DNA of 64,000 nt from Desulfovibrio mangrovi. GTDB lineage: Bacteria > Desulfobacterota > Desulfovibrionia > Desulfovibrionales > Desulfovibrionaceae. Positions 34,973 to 43,685 of this stretch are shown piece by piece. Every line of letters begins with the position of its first letter. Position 1 is the first letter of the stretch. A program made the position numbers and the translations under genes. Below the pieces are notes generated by a model. It searched no databases, was not told the DNA's origin, and was given only the letters and a program-made list of their open reading frames with translations. The DNA is taken from assembly GCF_026230175.1 (NCBI RefSeq), contig NZ_CP104208.1:2976001-3040000 (forward strand), in the 5' to 3' direction.

Positions 34973-35627
34973 ATGTATGTGCTTGGGATCTGTGGGAGCT
35001 GGCGATACACCACCACTGAAGGCTGGACATGTATGGATTCCTCCATTGACAGGGGCGACATCCCGGACGCCCTGCGTCTTTTCAGACCGATGTCGGGAGA
35101 GGCCGCCATAGTCATCTTTCCGATTATCGTATTCTTTTTCGCATGCAGTGCCGAGATCATTTACGTTCTCATTTCCTAAAGCTACAGCGAGGGGACGCTG
35201 CCTTTCAGGATATACCTGCTCCTCCTCCTCCTCCTCCTCCTTCTTCTTCAGTGGCATTATGGTGTCGCTCGGAAAATAAAGACTCATCATGATCCAGACC
35301 ATCGTTTGTCTGGCTTGTAACGGTACAATCGGCATTGACCTCGTCAAGGCGCTCGGTTACTCGGGTGTAGCCGCAGCAACGGTTCTTACCGTACTGCCCA
35401 TCGCCATCCCCTGACACTGCGTGATGGTAAAAAAGATAACTGGCACCAAGTTCAAGGACGTCATCCCCCTCACTCGTCTGATTAAGCACTTCCTAGTGTC
35501 GTCTTTGCTAGCGATTCCCCTTCTCTCGGTGGGGTACTTCATGCAGGCGCAGCCCCTTACCCGGCTCATCATCTATTCGGCGATCAGTGCACCGTCCGCC
35601 TTGCTCTGTTGGAGCAAGCGGGTATAG
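34973..35627 (+). pseudogene. Decayed Wzx-like polysaccharide flippase, C-terminal part
   Basis: Remnant of a multi-helix oligosaccharide flippase. Two frames carry consecutive pieces: IPDALRLFRPMSGEAA and VIFPIIVFFFACSAEIIYVL end at a TAA (35177-35179), and the same frame continues SYSEGTLPFRIYLL into a CTC repeat. The other frame then resumes with IMVSLGK, RLIMIQTIVCLACNGTIGID, LVKALGYSGVAAATVLTVLP and PLTRLIKHFLVSSLLAIP, broken by in-frame stops near 35276 and 35412. The N-terminal part is missing, the remnant starting just after the tRNA-Ala scar. Family assignment rests on the pattern of these fragments. Confidence 0.68.
35217..35249 (+). repeat. CTC trinucleotide repeat in the flippase remnant
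   Basis: About eight CTC units followed by three CTT units. The run sits where the flippase would encode a leucine-rich helix, next to the frame change. It is a likely slippage site. Confidence 0.85.
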
Positions 35628-35714
35628 GACGCATCAAACGCCATAAACAGAATCAGGCAACTCGCGGGAGCAAGATAAACGCCCCGGCTTTGCAGAGAGA
35701 TAAACAGTACCGAC

Positions 35715-37811
35715 ATGTCATCCTTGAAATACAGACCAGAAATTGACGGGCTGCGCGCCATAGCGGTCATGCTTGTCGTCATCTACCACGCAGGAATCAC
35801 CTTGGGTGGGGTGGATATCTTTCCCGGCGGCTTTCTCGGGGTGGACGTCTTCTTTGTCATTTCGGGCTACCTGATCACAAAGATCATCAACCGCGAACTC
35901 GACGCTGGCAACTTCTCGATAATCCGCTTTTATGAACGCCGCGCACGCCGCATCATTCCGGCGCTGACGGCCGTTCTCTTTGTAACAGGCATCCTGTGCT
36001 GGCACTTCCTGCCTCCGGAGCCCTTTGTCGAATACGGAAAGAGCCTGCTCTCCACAGTTTCCTTTGTGGCGAACATTTTCTTCTACCTTCAGGACAGCTA
36101 CTCTGCCGAAGCAAGCAACCTTAAACCGCTGCTACACATGTGGAGTCTGGGTGTTGAAGAGCAGTTCTACCTCTTTTACCCCCTGCTGTTGATGCTCATT
36201 GCCAAAATGAAAAAAGGCAACAGGGGCGTATTCATACTCTTCGCCCTCTCTCTTGCCGCCTGCGAATACCTCAGTCATGTCGACAACGATTTCAATTTCT
36301 TCATGCTCCCCACGCGTGCGTGGGAACTACTTGCAGGCGGAATGGCGGCCATATATGAAAACGAACTCAAAAGGATGGTCGCCTCGAGGAGTATACGGCA
36401 CTGGCTGCTGATAGGAGCGCTGCTGACTATAACGCTTTCTTCCATTTTTCTGTCGGAATCGTCGCGTCTGCCCTCCCTGCAAGCCGTATTTTTGGTTGGT
36501 TTCACTGCCTGCCTCATCATTTTTGCAGACTCCGCCACCATTGCCGGCAGGATCATAGCCAACCCCGTTGCCGTATTCATAGGTTTACGGTCGTATTCTC
36601 TCTATCTGTGGCACCAGCCTCTCTTTGCGGTTAGCAGAACCGCACTGGGCAGAAACCTGCATAACAGCGAATCGCTCGCCCTGATCGGACTCTGCCTGCT
36701 CCTTTCCGACCTGAGTTACAGGTTTGTGGAAACGCCGTTCAGAAGTCCAAAGGGGTATTCGCGGAAAAGCATTTTCGTCATCACAGCTGCAAGCTGTCTC
36801 GCATCCGTACTGTTCGGAACGGTCATTATCGCCAACAAAGGGCTGGATATGCGCTTCCCCGCCGTGAAGAATTTTCTGGCGGACTATGACTTCGGCTACG
36901 ATGCCTACAAAAGAGACGGATACCTTTCCCTTGCCAAACAAAGCGGCATAGATACCTCCAAAGCTCCCGCACTGTTCTCCTTCAACAATGCTGAAGGATA
37001 CACGCTGGTCACCCTGGGCGATTCCCATATACGCACCCTGAACGCCCCCATCATTACGGGGCGAGACAACTTGCCCTATATATCAGCTTTAGCGCCAATG
37101 GATGTCAGCAGCGGCCTCTTTGTACTGGGGTTGGATGTTGCACGGGATATAAACGTTCCGCAGCAGACCCTTGGCATTGAGAAGAAGAACGTGGAGCGCC
37201 TTGAGCGCATACGCGGCCTGCACAATCCCATAGTCATCATCGGCAGCCGCCTGCCCCTGTATCTTTCCGCAATGCGTTTCGATAACAAGGAAGGGGGAAT
37301 CGAGGAGGGAGACGATCACTTCGGCATCACCATAGACACGCCATCAGGCAAACGAAGAGCAACCACGGCGGAAGTGGTTGCTGCCATGCGGCAGACCGTG
37401 GATCAGCTTCTGAACATGAACTGCAAGGTCATACTGCTCTATCCCATTCCTGAAGCAGGATGGAATGTTCCGGCTAAGATCATGCTGGAAACCCGCAGTC
37501 TTTCGGCGGATGCAACCAGAGCCTACCTTTCCGACAAAACAAGAGTGGCAACGCGCTACAGTGTTTTCAAAGATAGAACCCACGAAGCATACGAGGTTCT
37601 GAACGCCGTCGGAGATAACGAAAACCTTCTGAGGGTCTTTCCGGAAGACGTATTCTGCGACGGGCAACTCTGCTACAGCTATGGAGAAACAACGTACTAC
37701 AGAGACGATGACCATCTCTCCTATCAGGGCGCTCAACGTCTGCTTGATCATATCGCCATGAAGATGCAGGGCCAGTGGCCCCGTCTGCAGAGCTATGCCG
37801 CAAAAGAATAA
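35715..37811 (+). CDS. OafA-type O-acetyltransferase with SGNH domain
   Basis: 698-residue membrane acyltransferase expected to O-acetylate a surface polysaccharide. The acyltransferase-3 domain opens with YRPEIDGLRAIAVMLVVIYH (catalytic His at the end) and shows FLGVDVFFVISGYLITK, RFYERRARRIIPAL and LLHMWSLGVEEQFYLFYP, with about ten helices. The periplasmic SGNH domain has LVTLGDSHIRTL near residue 435 and the DxxH pair in YRDDDHLSYQGAQRL. Full length. It lies between the flippase remnant and a Sel1 lipoprotein, bounded by two tRNA-Ala fragments. Confidence 0.93.
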   Translation: MSSLKYRPEIDGLRAIAVMLVVIYHAGITLGGVDIFPGGFLGVDVFFVISGYLITKIINRELDAGNFSIIRFYERRARRIIPALTAVLFVTGILCWHFLPPEPFVEYGKSLLSTVSFVANIFFYLQDSYSAEASNLKPLLHMWSLGVEEQFYLFYPLLLMLIAKMKKGNRGVFILFALSLAACEYLSHVDNDFNFFMLPTRAWELLAGGMAAIYENELKRMVASRSIRHWLLIGALLTITLSSIFLSESSRLPSLQAVFLVGFTACLIIFADSATIAGRIIANPVAVFIGLRSYSLYLWHQPLFAVSRTALGRNLHNSESLALIGLCLLLSDLSYRFVETPFRSPKGYSRKSIFVITAASCLASVLFGTVIIANKGLDMRFPAVKNFLADYDFGYDAYKRDGYLSLAKQSGIDTSKAPALFSFNNAEGYTLVTLGDSHIRTLNAPIITGRDNLPYISALAPMDVSSGLFVLGLDVARDINVPQQTLGIEKKNVERLERIRGLHNPIVIIGSRLPLYLSAMRFDNKEGGIEEGDDHFGITIDTPSGKRRATTAEVVAAMRQTVDQLLNMNCKVILLYPIPEAGWNVPAKIMLETRSLSADATRAYLSDKTRVATRYSVFKDRTHEAYEVLNAVGDNENLLRVFPEDVFCDGQLCYSYGETTYYRDDDHLSYQGAQRLLDHIAMKMQGQWPRLQSYAAKE

Positions 37812-37933
37812 CTTCCGTCGAATGGTCCGAAGAACCGAGGTCACCTCTTTGGTGGCTCTTGAATACGGGGTGCTTCAGTGGCGTTTATGCGACTAATGCG
37901 ATCATAATGATAGCTAGATCGAGGGGGTAACGA

Positions 37934-38539
37934 ATGAAAATGAGAACGTGTTTTGCGTTGGTTCTGATAGTGTTGTTGGCAGCATGCGCAGGCCTTAACC
38001 CTAATCCCGGAGAGCGTTCAGTTGATATGGCCTGGGTGACGGGAGAATTTGAAAGGGCTTATGCGGAAACGAAACCCAGAGCCGAAGCCGGAGAGCCTTG
38101 GGCGCAGCTGCGTCTTGGGATTTTTTATGAAAATGGATGGGGTGTGCCTATTGACGCCAAGATGGCGGAATATTGGTATAAAAAGGCTGCCGCGCAAAAA
38201 GCGACGGGCGACTGGGCGGATGGTAATTTAGCTGCAGCCCATGGGCAGGCGGGGTATTTTAATCAGAATAGCGATGCAGTCATCGCCGAGTATAATTTGG
38301 CGAATCTCTACTATCGTGGAGAAGGTGGTGTAAAACAGGATCTTGTGACGGCATATGTTCTTATTAAAAATGTATTGTCGCAGAGCAAGGGGGAGTCTGT
38401 ATTCTTTTGTTGTGAGTTTGACGGAGGGAGATATTTTATTCAGGAACAGTTTCTTAAATTAGATAATGCAATACATATTCAGTTAACTGAAGAGCAGCTA
38501 GTGCAGGCAGAGAAGAAAATTAAGGAAATCGAAAAATAG
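37934..38539 (+). CDS. Sel1-repeat lipoprotein
   Basis: 201-residue predicted lipoprotein: signal peptide with lipobox LLAAC, then Sel1-type repeats (AEAGEPWAQLRLGIFYENGWG VP-like first repeat, AEYNLANLYYRGEGGVKQDLV second repeat). The C-terminal 60 residues are Lys/Glu-rich and AT-rich at DNA level. The start at 37934 has GAGGGGGT upstream. Sel1 lipoproteins often act as protein-interaction or host-interaction factors; no specific role can be read here. Confidence 0.82.
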   Translation: MKMRTCFALVLIVLLAACAGLNPNPGERSVDMAWVTGEFERAYAETKPRAEAGEPWAQLRLGIFYENGWGVPIDAKMAEYWYKKAAAQKATGDWADGNLAAAHGQAGYFNQNSDAVIAEYNLANLYYRGEGGVKQDLVTAYVLIKNVLSQSKGESVFFCCEFDGGRYFIQEQFLKLDNAIHIQLTEEQLVQAEKKIKEIEK

Positions 38540-38716
38540 CCTTTCTTTTTCAGATGCTGGAAGATTCCTTCGGGCTTTATGTGCCATCCATTGTCTTAAG
38601 CTGCGATCCTTTTATTTGGGATGAACACTCAGGGCACATAGTCTCCGCTGTTCGGTAAAAAAGCATTCACTCAAAAATCATCGATGATTTCAGCGAATAC
38701 GCAATCCCCACCTTAA
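38540..38716. other. Short gap before the second tRNA scar
   Basis: Contains the palindrome ATCATCGATGAT near 38680 and no gene. It leads directly into the tRNA-Ala fragment. Confidence 0.35.
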
Positions 38717-38759
38717 ATGGCATTCAAGAGGTCATCGGTTCAATCCCGTTCAGCTCCAC
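38717..38759 (+). repeat. Second truncated tRNA-Ala copy
   Basis: 43 bases identical to the tRNA at 19281-19323, again starting in the anticodon loop. After CAGCTCCAC the sequence diverges, with a different terminator. The sequence TGTTGTCGAATG follows at about 38804, as after the 34832 copy. Confidence 0.9.
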
Positions 38760-38764
38760 AACAC

Positions 38765-38802
38765 AAAAAGCGGTCATGTCGAAAGGCATGACCGCTTTTT
38801 TG
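38765..38802 (+). terminator. Terminator after the second tRNA scar
   Basis: AAAAAGCGGTCATG pairs with CATGACCGCTTTTT around 8 bases, followed by T. It shares GCGGT/ACCGC ends with the tRNA-Ala terminator, but the inner stem differs. Confidence 0.88.
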
Positions 38803-38902
38803 TGTTGTCGAATGCTCGCTGGTATCAGCGGGAGGAGCTGTATGTCAGAGGGGCTGGCGCTTCTGCGGCATTATTGTGGTGTTTTCGTTGTTCAGTGCAT
38901 TT

Positions 38903-40339
38903 CTACTGATCTTCAATAAGCCTGAATCGCGCCTGTAGATATGGAGGGGTGATCGGGCAGAACTCGATGGACTCATCTTTGAAAAGGTGTTCCACATCCA
39001 TAAAGGCCGCTACCACAACCGGATCAAAGTGTTTCCCGGTTTCAGCTTTAATCAGCTCGATTGTTCTCTCGTGAGTCCAGGGTGTCTTGTAGGGTCTTTT
39101 GCTGCGCAGAGCATCGTATACATCGGCAAGGGCGACGATTCGTGCGGAAAGCGGGATATTTTCACCGCTTGTGCCGTGGGGGTAGCCGGTACCGTCCCAC
39201 TTTTCATGATGATAAAGGGCAATGTCTGCAGCTAGAGCCAGATAAGAGTCTTTGCCAAACTCCTTGATAAAGGTTTCGTTACCGAGGTTCAGAATATTTC
39301 CGGCAACGGTAGTATGTTGTTTGACAGTTTCAAACTCCTCTTCTGTCAACTTGGCGGGTTTTGACAGAATTTCCACGGGGATGGATGTTTTTCCAATGTC
39401 ATGAAGAATGGAGGCCAGAGCGATTTCGTTAACGTAGTTTTCTTTGGTGGCTAAGTATGACGCATATGGCCCTTTTTCTTTAAGTCTGGAAGCGATTATG
39501 TGTGTTAAATTTTGGATGCGTTTGAGGTGTAAGCCGGTATCTGGATCATAACTTTCTGCGAGAATTGCAAGAGATTGAATGGAAACTTCCTGTGTAACAC
39601 GAATTTCATGTGTTTTCTTGTCAACCAATTTTTCAAGATTCATATTGATCAATCTGATTTTTTCTTCAGTTAGATCGTTTTTATAACTAATATTCCAAGC
39701 TTTTATGAGAACAGAAAAAACAATTGTAAAAATTAATAATGATATCAAAGCGCCAATCAGCGCTTCTTTTATCAAAAGGTTGTCAAGTTCATCTTTTCTA
39801 GCTGTAAGATCGTAATAGAGTTCGAATGCACCAATAAATTTTCCTTCGTTGAGTATGGGGATATAAATTTCTGCTACGTCTCTTGAGACTGTTCTACCTT
39901 CAAGTGTTTGCTTATCCTTTGTTACAATTTTGGAAAAATTATTTCCATTCGCAACTATAAGATGAAAGTAGTCGTGGGTATTGATCTCGTTAATGTCTTC
40001 AGCGTCTGTTGAATATAGTATCTTTCCTTTTTTGTCGAAGATTTTTACTTTTTCCAATCCAAATTCGACTGCAAGGTTTTTGACCATGTTGTCAACACCA
40101 TGGCGCAGTTCGATTGTATTTTCAGAAGATATTGTAACAAACTTTGAAGCCCAGTAATTAGCTGTCTTTTCTGCTTCTTCTTCAGAGTAGTTTAAGAGTT
40201 TTTCGCTGAAGAATGGCAGAACGACGTAGAAACTACGCAAGGGATAGGCAATTGTTGTAATAATGCCAATGAATAAGAGGAGAATGATCTCCGGATGCCT
40301 TTTCAGAGTCTTTAGGATGTCTGTGCGTTTATTCTTCAT
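38903..40339 (-). CDS. Membrane HD-GYP c-di-GMP phosphodiesterase
   Basis: 478-residue protein. Two membrane segments (about residues 18-42 and 188-212) bracket a periplasmic sensor domain of Cache type (VKIFDKKGKILYSTDAED, YIPILNEGKFIGAFELYYD). A short linker coil leads to the HD-GYP domain with LAILAESYDPDTGLHLKRI, ILHDIGK, and ALYHHEKWDGTGYPHG. All metal and GYP residues are present, so it probably degrades c-di-GMP. The 5' two thirds are AT-rich compared with neighbours. It opposes the GGDEF enzyme at 6451 functionally. It begins the region to the right of the last tRNA scar. Confidence 0.9.
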   Translation of the reverse strand: MKNKRTDILKTLKRHPEIILLLFIGIITTIAYPLRSFYVVLPFFSEKLLNYSEEEAEKTANYWASKFVTISSENTIELRHGVDNMVKNLAVEFGLEKVKIFDKKGKILYSTDAEDINEINTHDYFHLIVANGNNFSKIVTKDKQTLEGRTVSRDVAEIYIPILNEGKFIGAFELYYDLTARKDELDNLLIKEALIGALISLLIFTIVFSVLIKAWNISYKNDLTEEKIRLINMNLEKLVDKKTHEIRVTQEVSIQSLAILAESYDPDTGLHLKRIQNLTHIIASRLKEKGPYASYLATKENYVNEIALASILHDIGKTSIPVEILSKPAKLTEEEFETVKQHTTVAGNILNLGNETFIKEFGKDSYLALAADIALYHHEKWDGTGYPHGTSGENIPLSARIVALADVYDALRSKRPYKTPWTHERTIELIKAETGKHFDPVVVAAFMDVEHLFKDESIEFCPITPPYLQARFRLIEDQ

Positions 40340-40567
40340 GTGATTATCTTGAACCTAACAGCTGGCAGGTAGGAACGATTCAGTAAAGAGCATTGTTCAT
40401 GTGTTATAACGTGCATGAATCGTTAGGTCTATGCGCTCATTATGAGTAGGATTCTCTTAGTACCTATTCCCTGTTGCAATCCTTCATGATTTCAGTTTGT
40501 TGCGCTGTTTTGATAACGGTTCCGTCAGGATTGTGTTCAGTAAGCAGCATCAATACGTCGGGATTTG
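40340..40567. other. Intergenic stretch with a possible coding tail
   Basis: The half next to the cyclic-nucleotide protein (40464-40567) reads on the minus strand, in another frame, as a protein-like tail (KPDLTNPDVLMLLTEHNPDG, then TVIKTAQQTEIMKDCNRE) ending at 40464. See the finding on a possible frameshift. The other half holds the HD-GYP promoter. Confidence 0.4.
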
Positions 40568-41101
40568 TCAAATCAGGCTTATGCTGAGCTCGGTTGTGGA
40601 TGCGTCGCCTTCCTGCTGTTTTTGCAGGCGCTTTTCTTCCCATGCGATGACCCTGTTGGTCAGCCCTTTCAGGAATTGCGTGGCAATTTCGGGCTTCTGT
40701 ATAAGGTCGGTCAGAATCTTCTTTCGCGGCAGCACAAGACAGATCGTCGGGGTGGCCGCCCTTGCCGTAAAGAGCCGCCGGACATCGGCAACAAGGGCCA
40801 TGGCGCCGAAGAACTGCCCTGCCTCTATGCTGCCGCAAGGCACCTTGCCTTCGGGGTCGGCTGCCGTCTTCCTGTAAAGGTGCAGCGTGCCGGAGATGAT
40901 GATGTAGGCCTTGTCATCCACCTCTTCTTGTCTGAAGAGAGGGTCGTTCGTCTGGTAGCGGATGCGTTTGCACAGATAGGCATAGGCCCGCTGCGACTCC
41001 AGCGGCAAAGCGGAGAAGAGCGGAATGTCGCGCAGCAGCTCGAGATTCTTGTCGAATTCGCATTCTACGCAAACGTTATCCTGATTTGTGGATAAGCTCA
41101 T
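40568..41101 (-). CDS. Cyclic-nucleotide-binding-domain protein
   Basis: 177-residue cytoplasmic protein with one cNMP-binding beta-barrel: LLRDIPLFSALPLESQRAYAYL, then DPLFRQEEVDDKAYIIISG, GSIEAGQFFGAMALVADVRR and TARAATPTICLVLPRKKI. The phosphate-binding cassette (FFGAMAL...RRLFTARA) is close to consensus. No DNA-binding helix-turn-helix follows, so it is not a Crp-type factor. Its start overlaps the 3' end of the upstream ABC exporter gene by 26 bases, with GAGGAG as ribosome site, pointing to a joint function, perhaps ligand control of the exporter. The C-terminus may continue through a frameshift. Confidence 0.85.
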   Translation of the reverse strand: MSLSTNQDNVCVECEFDKNLELLRDIPLFSALPLESQRAYAYLCKRIRYQTNDPLFRQEEVDDKAYIIISGTLHLYRKTAADPEGKVPCGSIEAGQFFGAMALVADVRRLFTARAATPTICLVLPRKKILTDLIQKPEIATQFLKGLTNRVIAWEEKRLQKQQEGDASTTELSISLI

Positions 41102-43595
41102 ACAGCGCTCCTCTCTTGTTCAGCAGCTCTTCATAGCCGCCTTGTTCGATGATCTTGCCAGCCTTCAGAACGGCCACCTTGTCATACCCCTTCAGTGTGT
41201 CGAGGCGGTGAATAACGGAAATGACGCTCGCCTTGCCCTTCCACTTCTGCTCCAGCAGGTTCTGAATCCGTGCCTGCGATGCGTTGTCCAGGGCTGATGT
41301 GGCTTCATCCAGAATGAGTATGGGCGGTTCCTTGAGAAAGGCCCTTGCAAGTGCCACCTTTTGCCGCTGCCCGCCGGAGAGCCTGTCCCCCATGCTGCCG
41401 ACATCGAACTGCAGCCCTTTCTCCAGCACTTTTTCCAGCGCGTTTTCCAGAATCAGCAGCTGATTGAGCCTCTGCTGCACGCGTTCCTGCGCCCCTGCGC
41501 TGTCGGATTTGATGTGACCGTAAATGATGTTGTCCCCCAGCGACAGGGAACCGAGGTAACTGGCACGGCAATAGAAGGTGAAGGCCTCCGGTGCATGGGC
41601 TTCCGCATAGCTGCGGAAGGCTTTGCGTACCTCCGGTATGCGCGAGGGCAGGGTGGAGGGCATGGGCACCAGCGTGTGCTCGCTGGGGGTGAAGCGCAAT
41701 GCCAGCTTGAGCAGCTGGTTGCTTTCTGCTTCCGTAAGCGCAATGGAGGGGGCTTCACCCCGCTGCTTTTCGCGCAGCACCATCTCGTCGACCAGTGAGG
41801 CATAGAGTTCAAATTCTTCCTTGCGGATGATGCTGTTCTCGAAGATTTCATCGTTCTCGCCGGACATCTCAATGAGTTCGACGTTGCGTTCCGCCGCATC
41901 CCGTCCGATGTTTACCAGCAGATCGAACAGGCTGTATTCGTAGAGGAAGCGCAGAAAGAGCTTGTTTTCAGGCAGGGATTCGAAGGTGAAATCAGGATCG
42001 TCCGGAGCGCCGAAAACTATGTTCTCGGCCAGCGAGCTGTAGCGAAGGAATGTGTTTTCCTCAATGAACTCAATGTCATGATCAAGGTCCTCGCCGTGGA
42101 TCAGCTGGAACTGCTCACGGGCACTGATGATGCTTTGTACCAGTTCCGGCTCATGCTTTGCGTCAACATGTGAGCGCAGGCCGAAACTGAGCACATCGAC
42201 GAACAGCCCGACCTGCTGCACAACTTCGATGACCCGGTCAAGGCTCGGGCGTTTGGTTTCATCCCATTCTCCGCTTTGCAGCAGTTTGGCATCGCAGGAA
42301 TAGAGCAGGTTGTCATACAGCGTGCCGTTGAAAATGAACGGATGCTGCGCCACCACGCCCATGTTGCAGGCGATATCCTGCTTGGAAAGAGTGCCCACCT
42401 CGTGACCATCCAGTGCGATATGGCCGCTGGTGTACTGTTGCAACTGGGCAATGACCTTTGCCAGCGTGGACTTGCCGCTGCCCGAAAAGCCAACCAGCGC
42501 CATATGCTCGCCCGGTCTCACCTGAACGTTCATGTGGTCCAGAAGCCGAATGTTGCCTGCAACCACAAAGGAGACATCCTGCACGTCTATGTTTCCTGCC
42601 AGTTTCAGCGGGGGGCGTTCGTGCACGTGGGGTTCGAACTCAGGCTCAATGTCGAAATAATCCATGACCTGCGCGTAGCGCACCTTGCTGTCCTGATAGA
42701 GCTGGTAGAACTCCATGAGCTCCTTCCACGGGTCGTAGACCTTTTCGTATGCGGAAAGGAAGGCAACCAGTGCACCAAGGTCGAAGCGGCCCTTGATGGC
42801 CATGATGCCGCCCACGATGAAGAGAATGAACGGCCCGAGAGACTGAAAGAAGTTGTTCACAAACTTGATGCCGAATTTCAGAACGTGCAGGCGCATCCCC
42901 TGCGTATACAGACGGGAAATGTTGCCGCCGAACTTGCGTCCTTCCAGCAGGAATGAGCCGTTGCCGTGCACCTCGTGAATACCGGATATGGATTCACCCA
43001 CTGTGCCGCTGGCTTCGCGCAGGGTATTGGTGCGTTGGCGATTGGTTATGTTGTATTTTTTTTGAAGGAAGGGAATGACCACCATCTCCAGCGGGTAGAT
43101 GCTGATGGAAAGGGCGGCCAGCAGGGGGTTGAGCCAGAACATGTAGCCCGCGAAGGCGATAAAGGTAAGGATGTTGACCAGCGGGGCCGACAAGGCGCTG
43201 CCGGTGAAGATGGCCATGGGCTCCAGCTCGGACATGAGGCTGGAAATGACCTGACCCGGAGATGAGCGCCGGAAAAAGTGCAGGGGAAGCGAAAGGACAT
43301 GCTGAAAGAGCTGCTCGCGTATGGCCAGCAGGGTTTTTTGTCCGATGTAGCCTTGCAGGATGTTGATAACGTATTTGAGGCTGCCAGCCAGAAATACGGC
43401 TCCCATGTAAAGCAGACAGTAGAGAACCAACGCTTCCATGTCCTTGAGACCGATGGCCTGGTTGATTATCCTTTTTTGCATTTCCAAAGGGAAAACACGC
43501 GCGGCCACGGTAACAAGAATTATGGCTACCAGCAGGATCTGAAGTCTGGTATTCTTGTACCATACCCAGTAATATAAGGACCGTTTTGTGACCAT
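41076..43595 (-). CDS. ABC exporter with large insertion in its nucleotide-binding domain
   Basis: 839-residue fused half-transporter. Six membrane helices (about 18-300) precede the ATPase. Walker A is GFSGSGKST (369-377), the Q-loop glutamine is near 417 (VVAQHPF), but the signature LSGGQ is not reached until 739, followed by ILILDEATSALD. The Q-loop to signature distance is over 320 residues instead of about 65, so some 250 residues are inserted. The post-Q-loop motif recurs three times: TLYDNLLYS (425-433), SSLAENIVFG (520-529), SLSLGDNIIYG (683-693). All catalytic motifs remain. It overlaps the cyclic-nucleotide-binding gene. Substrate unknown. Confidence 0.9.
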   Translation of the reverse strand: MVTKRSLYYWVWYKNTRLQILLVAIILVTVAARVFPLEMQKRIINQAIGLKDMEALVLYCLLYMGAVFLAGSLKYVINILQGYIGQKTLLAIREQLFQHVLSLPLHFFRRSSPGQVISSLMSELEPMAIFTGSALSAPLVNILTFIAFAGYMFWLNPLLAALSISIYPLEMVVIPFLQKKYNITNRQRTNTLREASGTVGESISGIHEVHGNGSFLLEGRKFGGNISRLYTQGMRLHVLKFGIKFVNNFFQSLGPFILFIVGGIMAIKGRFDLGALVAFLSAYEKVYDPWKELMEFYQLYQDSKVRYAQVMDYFDIEPEFEPHVHERPPLKLAGNIDVQDVSFVVAGNIRLLDHMNVQVRPGEHMALVGFSGSGKSTLAKVIAQLQQYTSGHIALDGHEVGTLSKQDIACNMGVVAQHPFIFNGTLYDNLLYSCDAKLLQSGEWDETKRPSLDRVIEVVQQVGLFVDVLSFGLRSHVDAKHEPELVQSIISAREQFQLIHGEDLDHDIEFIEENTFLRYSSLAENIVFGAPDDPDFTFESLPENKLFLRFLYEYSLFDLLVNIGRDAAERNVELIEMSGENDEIFENSIIRKEEFELYASLVDEMVLREKQRGEAPSIALTEAESNQLLKLALRFTPSEHTLVPMPSTLPSRIPEVRKAFRSYAEAHAPEAFTFYCRASYLGSLSLGDNIIYGHIKSDSAGAQERVQQRLNQLLILENALEKVLEKGLQFDVGSMGDRLSGGQRQKVALARAFLKEPPILILDEATSALDNASQARIQNLLEQKWKGKASVISVIHRLDTLKGYDKVAVLKAGKIIEQGGYEELLNKRGALYELIHKSG

Positions 43596-43685
43596 GGTTT
43601 ATCCTGTCCTTATGAAGAAGATATGCTGTAGTGTAACAGACAGCACTTGCAGGTAAAGAGGAATTCCGTCTCAGAGAGGTCAGGA
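43596..43685. promoter_or_regulatory. Divergent promoter region
   Basis: Ninety bases between the ABC exporter and the phosphatase gene, transcribed in opposite directions. I could not identify the promoters. Confidence 0.35.

Noticed and set aside
34832-35179. A 115-codon frame starting inside the tRNA-Ala fragment
   Set aside because: Its first 45 codons are translated tRNA and terminator sequence. Only the later part resembles a flippase, so it is treated as part of the pseudogene.
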